From Auanema rhodensis (taxonomy: Eukaryota > Nematoda > Chromadorea > Rhabditida > Rhabditidae): 64,000 nt of DNA. Under the pieces are notes generated by a model. That model saw only the letters and a program-made list of their open reading frames with translations. It was not told the origin of the DNA and did no database searches. Each line of letters starts with the position of its first letter. Within the stretch, counting starts at the first letter, position 1. Below, piece after piece: positions 35,576 to 47,888 of the stretch. Both the position numbers and the translations under genes were made by a program. Location of the stretch: positions 23,947,638 through 24,011,637 of the forward strand of contig OZ059900.1 in NCBI GenBank assembly GCA_964057225.1, in the 5' to 3' direction.

Positions 35576-38500
35576 ATGAACAAAAATCGATTTAATCAAT
35601 ATTAGCCATAAGGGGCGTGCCCTCAGAATATGCTAATTTCCTTAATTTTCTAACCCTTGTTTTTTTGTCGTGAAAGTGGAACTAGACGTTGTACGAACAA
35701 ATTTGAGCTAGGTTTCATTGACATTGCATGAGTTTGAACACATGAAATCGTAAGTCAAAACCTTGTTTACAGCGAAATTTCCAAAAACTGGTTTTCCAGC
35801 ATAATAAAATATTTCTCATGGGAAATACTGTGTTTTTGTATTTTTCTAGTGTTCAGCATGTAAAATGCTTCATTTTAGTATGTAACACGCTGAAATTCGT
35901 TGCATTTGACGACTCATATGAACAAAAATCGATTTAATCAATATTAGCCATAAGGGGCGTGCCCTCAGAATATACTAATTTCCTTAATTTTCTAACCCCT
36001 GTTTTTTTGTCGTGAAAGTGGAACTAGACGTTGTACGAACAATTTTGAGCTAGGTTTCATTGACATTGCATGAGTTTGAACACATGAAATCGTAAGTCAA
36101 AACCTTGTTTACAGCGAAATTTCCAAAAACTGGTTTTCCAGCATAATAAAATATTTCTCATGGGAAATACTGTGTTTTTGTATTTTTCTAGTGTTCAGCA
36201 TGTAAAATGCTTCATTTTAGTATGTAACACGCTGAAATTCGTTGCATTTGACGACTCATATGAACCAAAATCGATTTAATCAATATTAGCCATAAGGGGC
36301 GTGCCCTCAGAATATTCTAATTTCCTTAATTTTCTAACCCTTGTTTTTTTGTCGTGAAAGTGGAACTAGACGTTGTACGAACAATTTTGAGCTAGGTTTC
36401 ATTGACATTGCATGAGTTTGAACACATGAAATCGTAAGTCAAAACCTTGTTTACAGCGAAATTTCCAAAAACTGGTTTTCCAGCATAATAAAATATTTTT
36501 CATGAGAAATACTGTGTTTTTGTATTTTTCTAGTGTTCAGCATGTAAAATGGTTCATTTTAGTATGTAACACGCTAAAATTCGTTGCATTTGACGACTCA
36601 TATGAACAAAAATCGATTTAATCAATATTAGCCATAAGGGGCGTGCCCTCAGAATATGCTAATTTCCTTAATTTTCTAACCCCTGTTTTTTTGTCGTGAA
36701 AGTGGAACTAGACGTTGTACGAACAATTTTGAGCTAGGTTTCATTGACATTGCATGAGTTTGAACACATGAAATCGTAAGTCAAAACCTTGTTTACAGCG
36801 AAATTTCCAAAAACTGGTTTTCCAGCATAATAAAATATTTCTCATGGGAAATACTGTGTTTTTGTATTTTTCTAGTGTTCAGCATGTAAAATGCTTCATT
36901 TTAGTATGTAACACGCTGAAATTCGTTGCATTTGACGACTCATATGAACAAAAATCGATTTAATCAATATTAGCCATAAGGGGCGTGCCCTCAGAATATG
37001 CTAATTTCCTTAATTTTCTAACCCTTGTTTTTTTGTCGTGAAAGTGGAACTAGACGTTGTACGAACAATTTTGAGCTAGGTTTCATTGACATTGCATGAG
37101 TTTGAACACATGAAATCGTAAGTCAAAACCTTGTTTACAGCGAAATTTCCAAAAACTGGTTTTCCAGCATAATAAAATATTTCTCATGGGAAATACTGTG
37201 TTTTTGTATTTTTCTAGTGTTCAGCATGTAAAATGCTTCATTTTAGTATGTAACACGCTGAAATTCGTTGCATTTGACGACTCATATGAACAAAAATCGA
37301 TTTAATCAATATTAGCCATAAGGGGCGTGCCCTCAGAATATGCTAATTTCCTTAATTTTCTAACCCCTGTTTTTTTGTCGTGAAAGTGGAACTAGACGTT
37401 GTACGAACAAATTTGAGCTAGGTTTCATTGACATTGCATGAGTTTGAACACATGAAATCGTAAGTCAAAACCTTGTTTACAGCGAAATTTCCAAAAACTG
37501 GTTTTCCAGCATAATAAAATATTTCTCATGGGAAATACTGTGTTTTTGTATTTTTCTAGTGTTTAGCATGTAAAATGCTTCATTTTAGTATGTAACACGC
37601 TGAAATTCGTTGCATTTGACGACTCATATGAACAAAAATCGATTTAATCAATATTAGCCATAAGGGGCGTGCCCTCAGAATATGCTAATTTCCTTAATTT
37701 TCTAACCCCTGTTTTTTTGTCGTGAAAGTGGAACTAGACGTTGTACGAACAATTTTGAGCTAGGTTTCATTGACATTGCATGAGTTTGAACACATGAAAT
37801 CGTAAGTCAAAACCTTGTTTACAGCGAAATTTCCAAAAACTGGTTTTCCAGCATAATAAAATATTTCTCATGGGAAATACTGTGTTTTTGTTTTTTTCTA
37901 GTGTTCAGCATGTGAAATGCTTCATTTTAGTATGTAACACGCTGAAATTCGTTGCATTTGACGACTCATATGAACAAAAATCGATTTAATCAATATTAGC
38001 CATAAGGGGCGTGCCCTCAGAATATGCTAATTTCCTTAATTTTCTAACCCCTGTTTTTTTGTCGTGAAAGTGGAACTAGACGTTGTACGAACAATTTTGA
38101 GCTAGGTTTCATTGACATTGCATGAGTTTGAACACATGAAATCGTAAGTCAAAACCTTGTTTACAGCGAAATTTCCAAAAACTGGTTTTCCAGCATAATA
38201 AAATATTTCTCATGGGAAATACTGTGTTTTTGTATTTTTCTAGTGTTCAGCATGTAAAATGCTTCATTTTAGTATGTAACACGCTGAAATTCGTTGCATT
38301 TGACGACTCATATGAACCAAAATCGATTTAATCAATATTAGCCATAAGGGGCGTGCCCTCAGAATATGCTAATTTCCTTAATTTTCTAACCCTTGTTTTT
38401 TTGTCGTGAAAGTGGAACTAGACGTTGTACGAACAATTTTGAGCTAGGTTTCATTGACATTGCATGAGTTTGAACACATGAAATCGTAAGTCAAAACCTT

Positions 38501-38653
38501 GTTTACAGCGAAATTTCCAAAAACTGGGTTTCCAGCATAATAAAATATTTCTCATGGGAAATACTGTGTTTTTGTATTTTTCTAGTGTTCAGCATGTAAA
38601 ATGCTTCATTTTAGTATGTAACACGCTGAAATTCGTTGCATTTGACGACTCAT
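35576..38653. repeat. Decayed continuation of the six-monomer unit (M105-M113)
   Basis: M105 (35576) p82T/p126A; M106 (35918) p57A; M107 (36260) same seven markers as M97; M108 (36602) consensus; M109 (36944) p82T; M110 (37286) p126A with private p279T; M111 (37628) p265T/p287G; M112 (37970) consensus; M113 (38312) p7C/p82T with private p217G. M105-M108 parallel M101-M104 at 1,368 bp distance, so a truncated third unit is present. M113 keeps only part of the M97 marker set, so it is a chimera or an older relative. Confidence 0.85.
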
Positions 38654-41600
38654 ATGAACAAAAATCGATTTAATCAATATTAGCCATAAGGGGCGTGCCC
38701 TCAGAATATGCTAATTTCCTTAATTTTCTAACCCCTGTTTTTTTGTCGTGAAAGTGGAACTAGACGTTGTACAAACAATTTTGAGCTAGGTTTCATTGAC
38801 ATTGCATGAGTTTGAACACATGAAATCGTAAGTCAAAACCTTGTTTACAGCGAAATTTCCAAAAACTGGTTTTCCAGCATAATAAAATATTTCTCATGGG
38901 AAATACTGTGTTTTTGTATTTTTCTAGTGTTCAGCATGTAAAATGCTTCATTTTAGTATGTAACACGCTGAAATTCGTTGCATTTGACGACTCATATGAA
39001 CAAAAATCGATTTAATCAATATTAGCCATAAGGGGCGTGCCCTCAGAATATGCTAATTTCCTTAATTTTCTAACCCCTGTTTTTTTGTCGTGAAAGTGGA
39101 ACTAGACGTTGTACGATCAATTTTGAGCTAGGTTTCATTGACATTGCATGAGTTTGAACACATGAAATCGTAAGTCAAAACCTTGTTTACAGCGAAATTT
39201 CCAAAAACTGGTTTTCCAGCATAATAAAATATTTCTCATGGGAAATACTGTGTTTTTGTATTTTTCTAGTGTTCAGCATGTAAAATGCTTCATTTTAGTA
39301 TGTAACACGCTGAAATTCGTTGCATTTGACGACTCATATGAACAAAAATCGATTTAATCAATATTAGCCATAAGGGGCGTGCCCTCAGAATATGCTAATT
39401 TCCTTAATTTTCTAACCCCTGTTTTTTTTGTCGTGAAAGTGGAACTAGACGTTGTACAAACAATTTTGAGCTAGGTTTCATTGACATTGCATGAGTTTGA
39501 ACACATGAAATCGTAAGTCAAAACCTTGTTTACAGCGAAATTTCCAAAAACTGGTTTTCCAGCATAATAAAATATTTCTCATGGGAAATACTGTGTTTTT
39601 GTATTTTTCTAGTGTTCAGCATGTAAAATGCTTCATTTTAGTATGTAACACGCTGAAATTCGTTGCATTTGACGACTCATATGAACAAAAATCGATTTAA
39701 TCAATATTAGCCATAAGGGGCGTGCCCTCAGAATATGCTAATTTCCTTAATTTTCTAACCCCTGTTTTTTTGTCGTGAAAGTGGAACTAGACGTTGTACG
39801 AACAATTTTGAGCTAAGTTTCATTGACATTGCATGAGTTTGAACACATGAAATCGTAAGTCAAAACCTTGTTTACAGCGAAATTTCCAAAAACTGGTTTT
39901 CCAGCATAATAAAATATTTCTCATGGGAAATACTGTGTTTTTGTTTTTTTCTAGTGTTCAGCATGTAAAATGCTTCATTTTAGTATGTAACACGCAGAAA
40001 TTCGTTGCATTTGACGACTCATATGAACAAAAATCGATTTAATCAATATTAGCCATAAGGGGCGTGCCCTCAGAATATGCTAATTTCCTTAATTTTCTAA
40101 CCCCTGTTTTTTTTGTCGTGAAAGTGGAACTAGACGTTGTACAAACAATTTTGAGCTAGGTTTCATTGACATTGCATGAGTTTGAACACATGAAATCGTA
40201 AGTCAAAACCTTGTTTACAGCGAAATTTCCAAAAACTGGTTTTTCAGCATAATAAAATATTTCTCATGGGAAATACTGTGTTTTTGTATTTTTCTAGTGT
40301 TCAGCATGTAAAATGCTTCATTTTAGTATGTAACACGCTGAAATTCGTTGCATTTGACGACTCATATGAACAAAAATCGATTTAATCAATATTAGCCATA
40401 AGGGGCGTGCCCTCAGAATATGCTAATTTCCTTAATTTTCTAACCCCTGTTTTTTTTGTCGTGAAAGTGGAACTAGACGTTGTACAAACAATTTTGAGCT
40501 AGGTTTCATTGACATTGCATGAGTTTGAACACATGAAATCGTAAGTCAAAACCTTGTTTACAGCGAAATTTCCAAAAACTGGTTTTCCAGCATAATAAAA
40601 TATTTCTCATGGGAAATACTGTGTTTTTGTTTTTTTCTAGTGTTCAGCATGTAAAATGCTTCATTTTAGTATGTAACACGCTGAAATTCGTTGCATTTGA
40701 CGACTCATATGAACAAAAATCGATTTAATCAATATTAGCCATAAGGGGCGTGCCCTCAGAATATGCTAATTTCCTTAATTTTCTAACCCCTGTTTTTTTT
40801 GTCGTGAAAGTGGAACTAGACGTTGTACAAACAATTTTGAGCTAGGTTTCATTGACATTGCATGAGTTTGAACACATGAAATCGTAAGTCAAAACCTTGT
40901 TTACAGCGAAATTTCCAAAAACTGGTTTTCCAGCATAATAAAATATTTCTCATGGGAAATACTGTGTTTTTGTATTTTTCTAGTGTTCAGCATGTAAAAT
41001 GCTTCATTTTAGTATGTAACACGCTGAAATTCGTTGCATTTGACGACTCATATGAACAAAAATCGATTTAATCAATATTAGCCATAAGGGGCGTGCCCTC
41101 AGAATATGCTAATTTCCTTAATTTTCTAACCCCTGTTTTTTTGTCGTGAAAGTGGAACTAGACGTTGTACGAACAATTTTGAGCTAAGTTTCATTGACAT
41201 TGCATGAGTTTGAACACATGAAATCGTAAGTCAAAACCTTGTTTACAGCGAAATTTCCAAAAACTGGTTTTCCAGCATAATAAAATATTTCTCATGGGAA
41301 CTACTGTGTTTTTGTATTTTTCTAGTGTTCAGCATGTAAAATGCTTCATTTTAGTATGTAACACGCTGAAATTCGTTGCATTTGACGACTCATATGAACA
41401 AAAATCGATTTAATCAATATTAGCCATAAGGGGCGTGCCCTCAGAATATGCTAATTTCCTTAATTTTCTAACCCCTGTTTTTTTTGTCGTGAAAGTGGAA
41501 CTAGACGTTGTACAAACAATTTTGAGCTAGGTTTCATTGACATTGCATGAGTTTGAACACATGAAATCGTAAGTCAAAACCTTGTTTACAGCGAAATTTC

Positions 41601-42079
41601 CAAAAACTGGTTTTCCAGCATAATAAAATATTTCTCATGGGAAATACTGTGTTTTTGTATTTTTCTAGTGTTCAGCATGTAAAATGCTTCATTTTAGTAT
41701 GTAACACGCAGAAATTCGTTGCATTTGACGACTCATATGAACAAAAATCGATTTAATCAATATTAGCCATAAGGGGCGTGCCCTCAGAATATGCTAATTT
41801 CCTTAATTTTCTAACCCCTGTTTTTTTTGTCGTGAAAGTGGAACTAGACGTTGTACAAACAATTTTGAGCTAGGTTTCATTGACATTGCATGAGTTTGAA
41901 CACATGAAATCGTAAGTCAAAACCTTGTTTACAGCGAAATTTCCAAAAACTGGTTTTCCAGCATAATAAAATATTTCTCATGGGAAATACTGTGTTTTTG
42001 TTTTTTTCTAGTGTTCAGCATGTAAAATGCTTCATTTTAGTATGTAACACGCAGAAATTCGTTGCATTTGACGACTCAT
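38654..42079. repeat. T8-rich segment M114-M123
   Basis: Starts: 38654 (p120A), 38996 (private p122T), 39338 (T8, p120A), 39681 (p136A, p265T, p316A), 40023 (T8, p120A, private p221T), 40366 (T8, p120A, p265T), 40709 (T8, p120A), 41052 (p136A, private p250C), 41394 (T8, p120A, p316A), 41737 (T8, p120A, p265T, p316A). Six of ten have eight T. Unlike the T8 copies of the first 20 kb, none has p57A. M122 and M123 join a T8/p120A left part to the p316A right part of the M117 type, so they look chimeric. Confidence 0.87.
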
Positions 42080-44471
42080 ATGAACAAAAATCGATTTAAT
42101 CAATATTAGCCATAAGGGGCGTGCCCTCAGAATATGCTAATTTCCTTAATTTTCTAACCCCTGTTTTTTTGTCGTGAAAGTGGAACTAGACGTTGTACGA
42201 ACAATTTTGAGCTAGGTTTCATTGACATTGCATGAGTTTGAACACATGAAATCGTAAGTCAAAACCTTGTTTACAGCGAAATTTCCAAAAACTGGTTTTC
42301 CAGCATAATAAAATATTTCTCATGGGAAATACTGTGTTTTTGTATTTTTCTAGTGTTCAGCATGTAAAATGCTTCATTTTAGTATGTAACACGCTGAAAT
42401 TCGTTGCATTTGACGACTCATATGAACAAAAATCGATTTAATCAATATTAGCCATAAGGGGCGTGCCCTCAGAATATGCTAATTTCCTTAATTTTCTAAC
42501 CCCTGTTTTTTTGTCGTGAAAGTGGAACTAGACGTTGTACGAACAATTTTGAGCTAGGTTTCATTGACATTGCATGAGTTTGAACACATGAAATCGTAAG
42601 TCAAAACCTTGTTTACAGCGAAATTTCCAAAAACTGGTTTTCCAGCATAATAAAATATTTCTCATGGGAAATACTGTGTTTTTGTATTTTTCTAGTGTTC
42701 AGCATGTAAAATGCTTCATTTTAGTATGTAACACACTGAAATTCGTTGCATTTGACGACTCATATGAACAAAAATCGATTTAATCAATATTAGCCATAAG
42801 GGGCGTGCCCTCAGAATATGCTAATTTCCTTAATTTTCTAACCCCTGTTTTTTTGTCGTGAAAGTGGAACTAGACGTTGTACGAACAATTTTGAGCTAAG
42901 TTTCATTGACATTGCATGAGTTTGAACACATGAAATCGTAAGTCAAAACCTTGTTTACAGCGAAATTTCCAAAAACTGGTTTTCCAGCATAATAAAATAT
43001 TTCTCATGGGAAATACTGTGTTTTTGTTTTTTTCTAGTGTTCAGCATGTGAAATGCTTCATTTTAGTATGTAACACGCTGAAATTCGTTGCATTTGACGA
43101 CTCATATGAACAAAAATCGATTTAATCAATATTAGCCATAAGGGGCGTGCCCTCAGAATATGCTAATTTCCTTAATTTTCTAACCCCTGTTTTTTGTCGT
43201 GAAAGTGGAACTAGACGTTGTACGAACAATTTTGAGCTAGGTTTCATTGACATTGCATGAGTTTGAACACATGAAATCGTAAGTCAAAACCTTGTTTACA
43301 GCGAAATTTCCAAAAACTGGTTTTCCAGCATAATAAAATATTTCTCATGGGAAATACTGTGTTTTTGTATTCTTCTAGTGTTCAGCATGTAAAATGCTTC
43401 ATTTTAGTATGTAACACGCTGAAATTCGTTGCATTTGACGACTCATATGAACAAAAATCGATTTAATCAATATTAGCCATAAGGGGCGTGCCCTCAGAAT
43501 ATGCTAATTTCCTTAATTTTCTAACCCCTGTTTTTTTGTCGTGAAAGTGGAACTAGACGTTGTACGAACAATTTTGAGCTAGGTTTCATTGACATTGCAT
43601 GAGTTTGAACACATGAAATCGTAAGTCAAAACCTTGTTTACAGCGAAATTTCCAAAAACTGGTTTTCCAGCATAATAAAATATTTCTCATGGGAAATACT
43701 GTGTTTTTGTATTCTTCTAGTGTTCAGCATGTAAAATGCTTCATTTTAGTATGTAACACGCTGAAATTCGTTGCATTTGACGACTCATATGAACAAAAAT
43801 CGATTTAATCAATATTAGCCATAAGGGGCGTGCCCTCAGAATATGCTAATTTCCTTAATTTTCTAACCCCTGTTTTTTGTCGTGAAAGTGGAACTAGACG
43901 TTGTACGAACAATTTTGAGCTAGGTTTCATTGACATTGCATGAGTTTGAACACATGAAATCGTAAGTCAAAACCTTGTTTACAGCGAAATTTCCAAAAAC
44001 TGGTTTTCCAGCATAATAAAATATTTCTCATGGGAAATACTGTGTTTTTGTTTTTTTCTAGTGTTCAGCATGTAAAGTGCTTCATTTTAGTATGTAACAC
44101 GCTGAAATTCGTTGCATTTGACGACTCATATGAACAAAAATCGATTTAATCAATATTAGCCATAAGGGGCGTGCCCTCAGAATATGCTAATTTCCTTAAT
44201 TTTCTAACCCCTGTTTTTTTGTCGTGAAAGTGGAACTAGACGTTGTACGAACAATTTTCACCTAGGTTTCATTGACATTGCATGAGTTTGAACACATGAA
44301 ATCGTAAGTCAAAACCTTGTTTACAGCGAAATTTCCAAAAACTGGTTTTCCAGCATAATAAAATATTTCTCATGGGAAATACTGTGTTTTTGTATTTTTC
44401 TAGTGTTCAGCATGTAAAATGCTTCATTTTAGTATGTAACACGCTGAAATTCGTTGCATTTGACGACTCAT
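42080..44471. repeat. Satellite segment M124-M130, first T6 and p268C copies
   Basis: Starts: 42080 (consensus), 42422 (p314A), 42764 (p136A, p265T, p287G), 43106 (T6, p268C), 43447 (p268C), 43789 (T6, p265T, private p290G), 44130 (p130C, p132C). M124-M127 recur at M144-M147 (48915-50281), 6,835 bp away. p130C recurs in M149 without p132C, so M130 gained p132C later. From here on the T6 and p268C types replace those of the first 42 kb. Confidence 0.87.
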
Positions 44472-45838
44472 ATGAACAAAAATCGATTTAATCAATATTA
44501 GCCATAAGGGGCGTGCCCTCAGAATATGCTAATTTCCTTAAATTTCTAACCCCTGTTTTTTGTCGTGAAAGTGGAACTAGACGTTGTACGAACAATTTTG
44601 TGCTAGGTTTCATTGACATTGCATGAGTTTGAACACATGAAATCGTAAGTCAAAACCTTGTTTACAGCGAAATTTCCAAAAACTGGTTTTCCAGCATAAT
44701 AAAATATTTCTCATGGGAAATACTGTGTTTTTGTATTCTTCTAGTGTTCAGCATGTAAAATGCTTCATTTTAGTATGTAACACGCTGAAATTCGTTGCAT
44801 TTGACGACTCATATGAACAAAAATCGATTTAATCAATATTAGCCATAAGGGGCGTGCCCTCAGAATATGCTAATTTCCTTAATTTTCTAACCCCTGTTTT
44901 TTTGTCGTGAAAGTGGAACTAGACGTTGTACGAACATTTTTGAGCTAGGTTTCATTGACATTGCATGAGTTTGAACACATGAAATCGTAAGTCAAAACCT
45001 TGTTTACAGCGAAATTTCCAAAAACTGGTTTTCCAGCATAATAAAATATTTCTCATGGGAAATACTGTGTTTTTGTATTTTTCTAGTGTTCAGCATGTAA
45101 AATACTTCATTTTAGTATGTAACACGCTGAAATTCGTTGCATTTGACGACTCATATGAACAAAAATCGATTTAATCAATATTAGCCATAAGGGGCGTGCC
45201 CTCAGAATATGCTAATTTCCTTAATTTTCTAACCCTTGTTTTTTTGTCGTGAAAGTGGAACTAGACGTTGTACGAACAATTTTGAGCTAGGTTTCATTGA
45301 CATTGCATGAGTTTGAACACATGAAATCGTAAGTCAAAACCTTGTTTACAGCGAAATTTCCAAAAACTGGTTTTCCAGCATAATAAAACATTTCTCATGG
45401 GAAATACTGTGTTTTTGTATTTTTCTAGTGTTCAGCATGTAAAATGCTTCATTTTAGTATGTAACACGCTGAAATTCGTTGCATTTGACGAATCATATGA
45501 ACAAAAATCGATTTAATCAATATTAGCCATAAGGGGCGTGCCCTCAGAATATGCTAATTTCCTTAATTTTCTAACCCCTGTTTTTTTGTCGTGAAAGTGG
45601 AACTAGACGTTGTACGAACAATTTTGAGCTAGGTTTCATTGACATTGCATGAGTTTGAACACATGAAATCGTAAGTCAAAACCTTGTTTACAGCGAAATT
45701 TCCAAAAACTGGTTTTCCAGCATAATAAAATATTTCTCATGGGAAATACTGTGTTTTTGTATTTTTCTAGTGTTCAGCATGTAAAATGGTTCATTTTAGT
45801 ATGTAACACGCTGAAATTCGTTGCATTTGACGACTCAT
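44472..45838. repeat. Four-monomer higher-order unit, copy 1 (M131-M134)
   Basis: Order: M131 (44472) p71A/T6/p268C; M132 (44813) p125T/p292A; M133 (45155) p82T/p235C/p338A; M134 (45497) p293G. The unit is 1,367 bp because one monomer has six T. M131 has a private p131 A to T. Confidence 0.92.
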
Positions 45839-46521
45839 ATGAACAAAAATCGATTTAATCAATATTAGCCATAAGGGGCGTGCCCTCAGAATATGCTAAT
45901 TTCCTTAAATTTCTAACCCCTGTTTTTTGTCGTGAAAGTGGAACTAGACGTTGTACGAACAATTTTGAGCTAGGTTTCATTGACATTGCATGAGTTTGAA
46001 CACATGAAATCGTAAGTCAAAACCTTGTTTACAGCGAAATTTCCAAAAACTGGTTTTCCAGCATAATAAAACATTTCTCATGGGAAATACTGTGTTTTTG
46101 TATTTTTCTAGTGTTCAGCATGTAAAATGCTTCATTTTAGTATGTAACACGCTGAAATTCGTTGCATTTGACGAATCATATGAACAAAAATCGATTTAAT
46201 CAATATTAGCCATAAGGGGCGTGCCCTCAGAATATGCTAATTTCCTTAATTTTCTAACCCCTGTTTTTTTGTCGTGAAAGTGGAACTAGACGTTGTACGA
46301 ACAATTTTGAGCTAGGTTTCATTGACATTGCATGAGTTTGAACACATGAAATCGTAAGTCAAAACCTTGTTTACAGCGAAATTTCCAAAAACTGGTTTTC
46401 CAGCATAATAAAATATTTCTCATGGGAAATACTGTGTTTTTGTATTTTTCTAGTGTTCAGCATGTAAAATGGTTCATTTTAGTATGTAACACGCTGAAAT
46501 TCGTTGCATTTGACGACTCAT
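45839..46521. repeat. Partial unit with chimeric monomer M135 (M135-M136)
   Basis: M135 (45839) begins as the first monomer of the unit (p71A, T6) and ends as the third (p235C, p338A), lacking p268C. M136 (46180) is the fourth (p293G). The result is a unit shortened by exactly two monomers, with the junction between p91 and p235. This is the cleanest unequal-crossover product in the window. Confidence 0.9.
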
Positions 46522-47888
46522 ATGAACAAAAATCGATTTAATCAATATTAGCCATAAGGGGCGTGCCCTCAGAATATGCTAATTTCCTTAAATTTCTAAC
46601 CCCTGTTTTTTGTCGTGAAAGTGGAACTAGACGTTGTACGAACAATTTTGAGCTAGGTTTCATTGACATTGCATGAGTTTGAACACATGAAATCGTAAGT
46701 CAAAACCTTGTTTACAGCGAAATTTCCAAAAACTGGTTTTCCAGCATAATAAAATATTTCTCATGGGAAATACTGTGTTTTTGTATTCTTCTAGTGTTCA
46801 GCATGTAAAATGCTTCATTTTAGTATGTAACACGCTGAAATTCGTTGCATTTGACGACTCATATGAACAAAAATCGATTTAATCAATATTAGCCATAAGG
46901 GGCGTGCCCTCAGAATATGCTAATTTCCTTAATTTTCTAACCCCTGTTTTTTTGTCGTGAAAGTGGAACTAGACGTTGTACGAACATTTTTGAGCTAGGT
47001 TTCATTGACATTGCATGAGTTTGAACACATGAAATCGTAAGTCAAAACCTTGTTTACAGCGAAATTTCCAAAAACTGGTTTTCCAGCATAATAAAATATT
47101 TCTCATGGGAAATACTGTGTTTTTGTATTTTTCTAGTGTTCAGCATGTAAAATACTTCATTTTAGTATGTAACACGCTGAAATTCGTTGCATTTGACGAC
47201 TCATATGAACAAAAATCGATTTAATCAATATTAGCCATAAGGGGCGTGCCCTCAGAATATGCTAATTTCCTTAATTTTCTAACCCTTGTTTTTTTGTCGT
47301 GAAAGTGGAACTAGACGTTGTACGAACAATTTTGAGCTAGGTTTCATTGACATTGCATGAGTTTGAACACATGAAATCGTAAGTCAAAACCTTGTTTACA
47401 GCGAAATTTCCAAAAACTGGTTTTCCAGCATAATAAAACATTTCTCATGGGAAATACTGTGTTTTTGTATTTTTCTAGTGTTCAGCATGTAAAATGCTTC
47501 ATTTTAGTATGTAACACGCTGAAATTCGTTGCATTTGACGAATCATATGAACAAAAATCGATTTAATCAATATTAGCCATAAGGGGCGTGCCCTCAGAAT
47601 ATGCTAATTTCCTTAATTTTCTAACCCCTGTTTTTTTGTCGTGAAAGTGGAACTAGACGTTGTACGAACAATTTTGAGCTAGGTTTCATTGACATTGCAT
47701 GAGTTTGAACACATGAAATCGTAAGTCAAAACCTTGTTTACAGCGAAATTTCCAAAAACTGGTTTTCCAGCATAATAAAATATTTCTCATGGGAAATACT
47801 GTGTTTTTGTATTTTTCTAGTGTTCAGCATGTAAAATGGTTCATTTTAGTATGTAACACGCTGAAATTCGTTGCATTTGACGACTCAT
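46522..47888. repeat. Four-monomer higher-order unit, copy 2 (M137-M140)
   Basis: Starts: 46522, 46863, 47205, 47547. Same four marker types as 44472-45838, 1,367 bp. It is followed by M141 (consensus) and M142 (p77G), and that six-monomer string recurs at 52333-54383. Confidence 0.92.
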
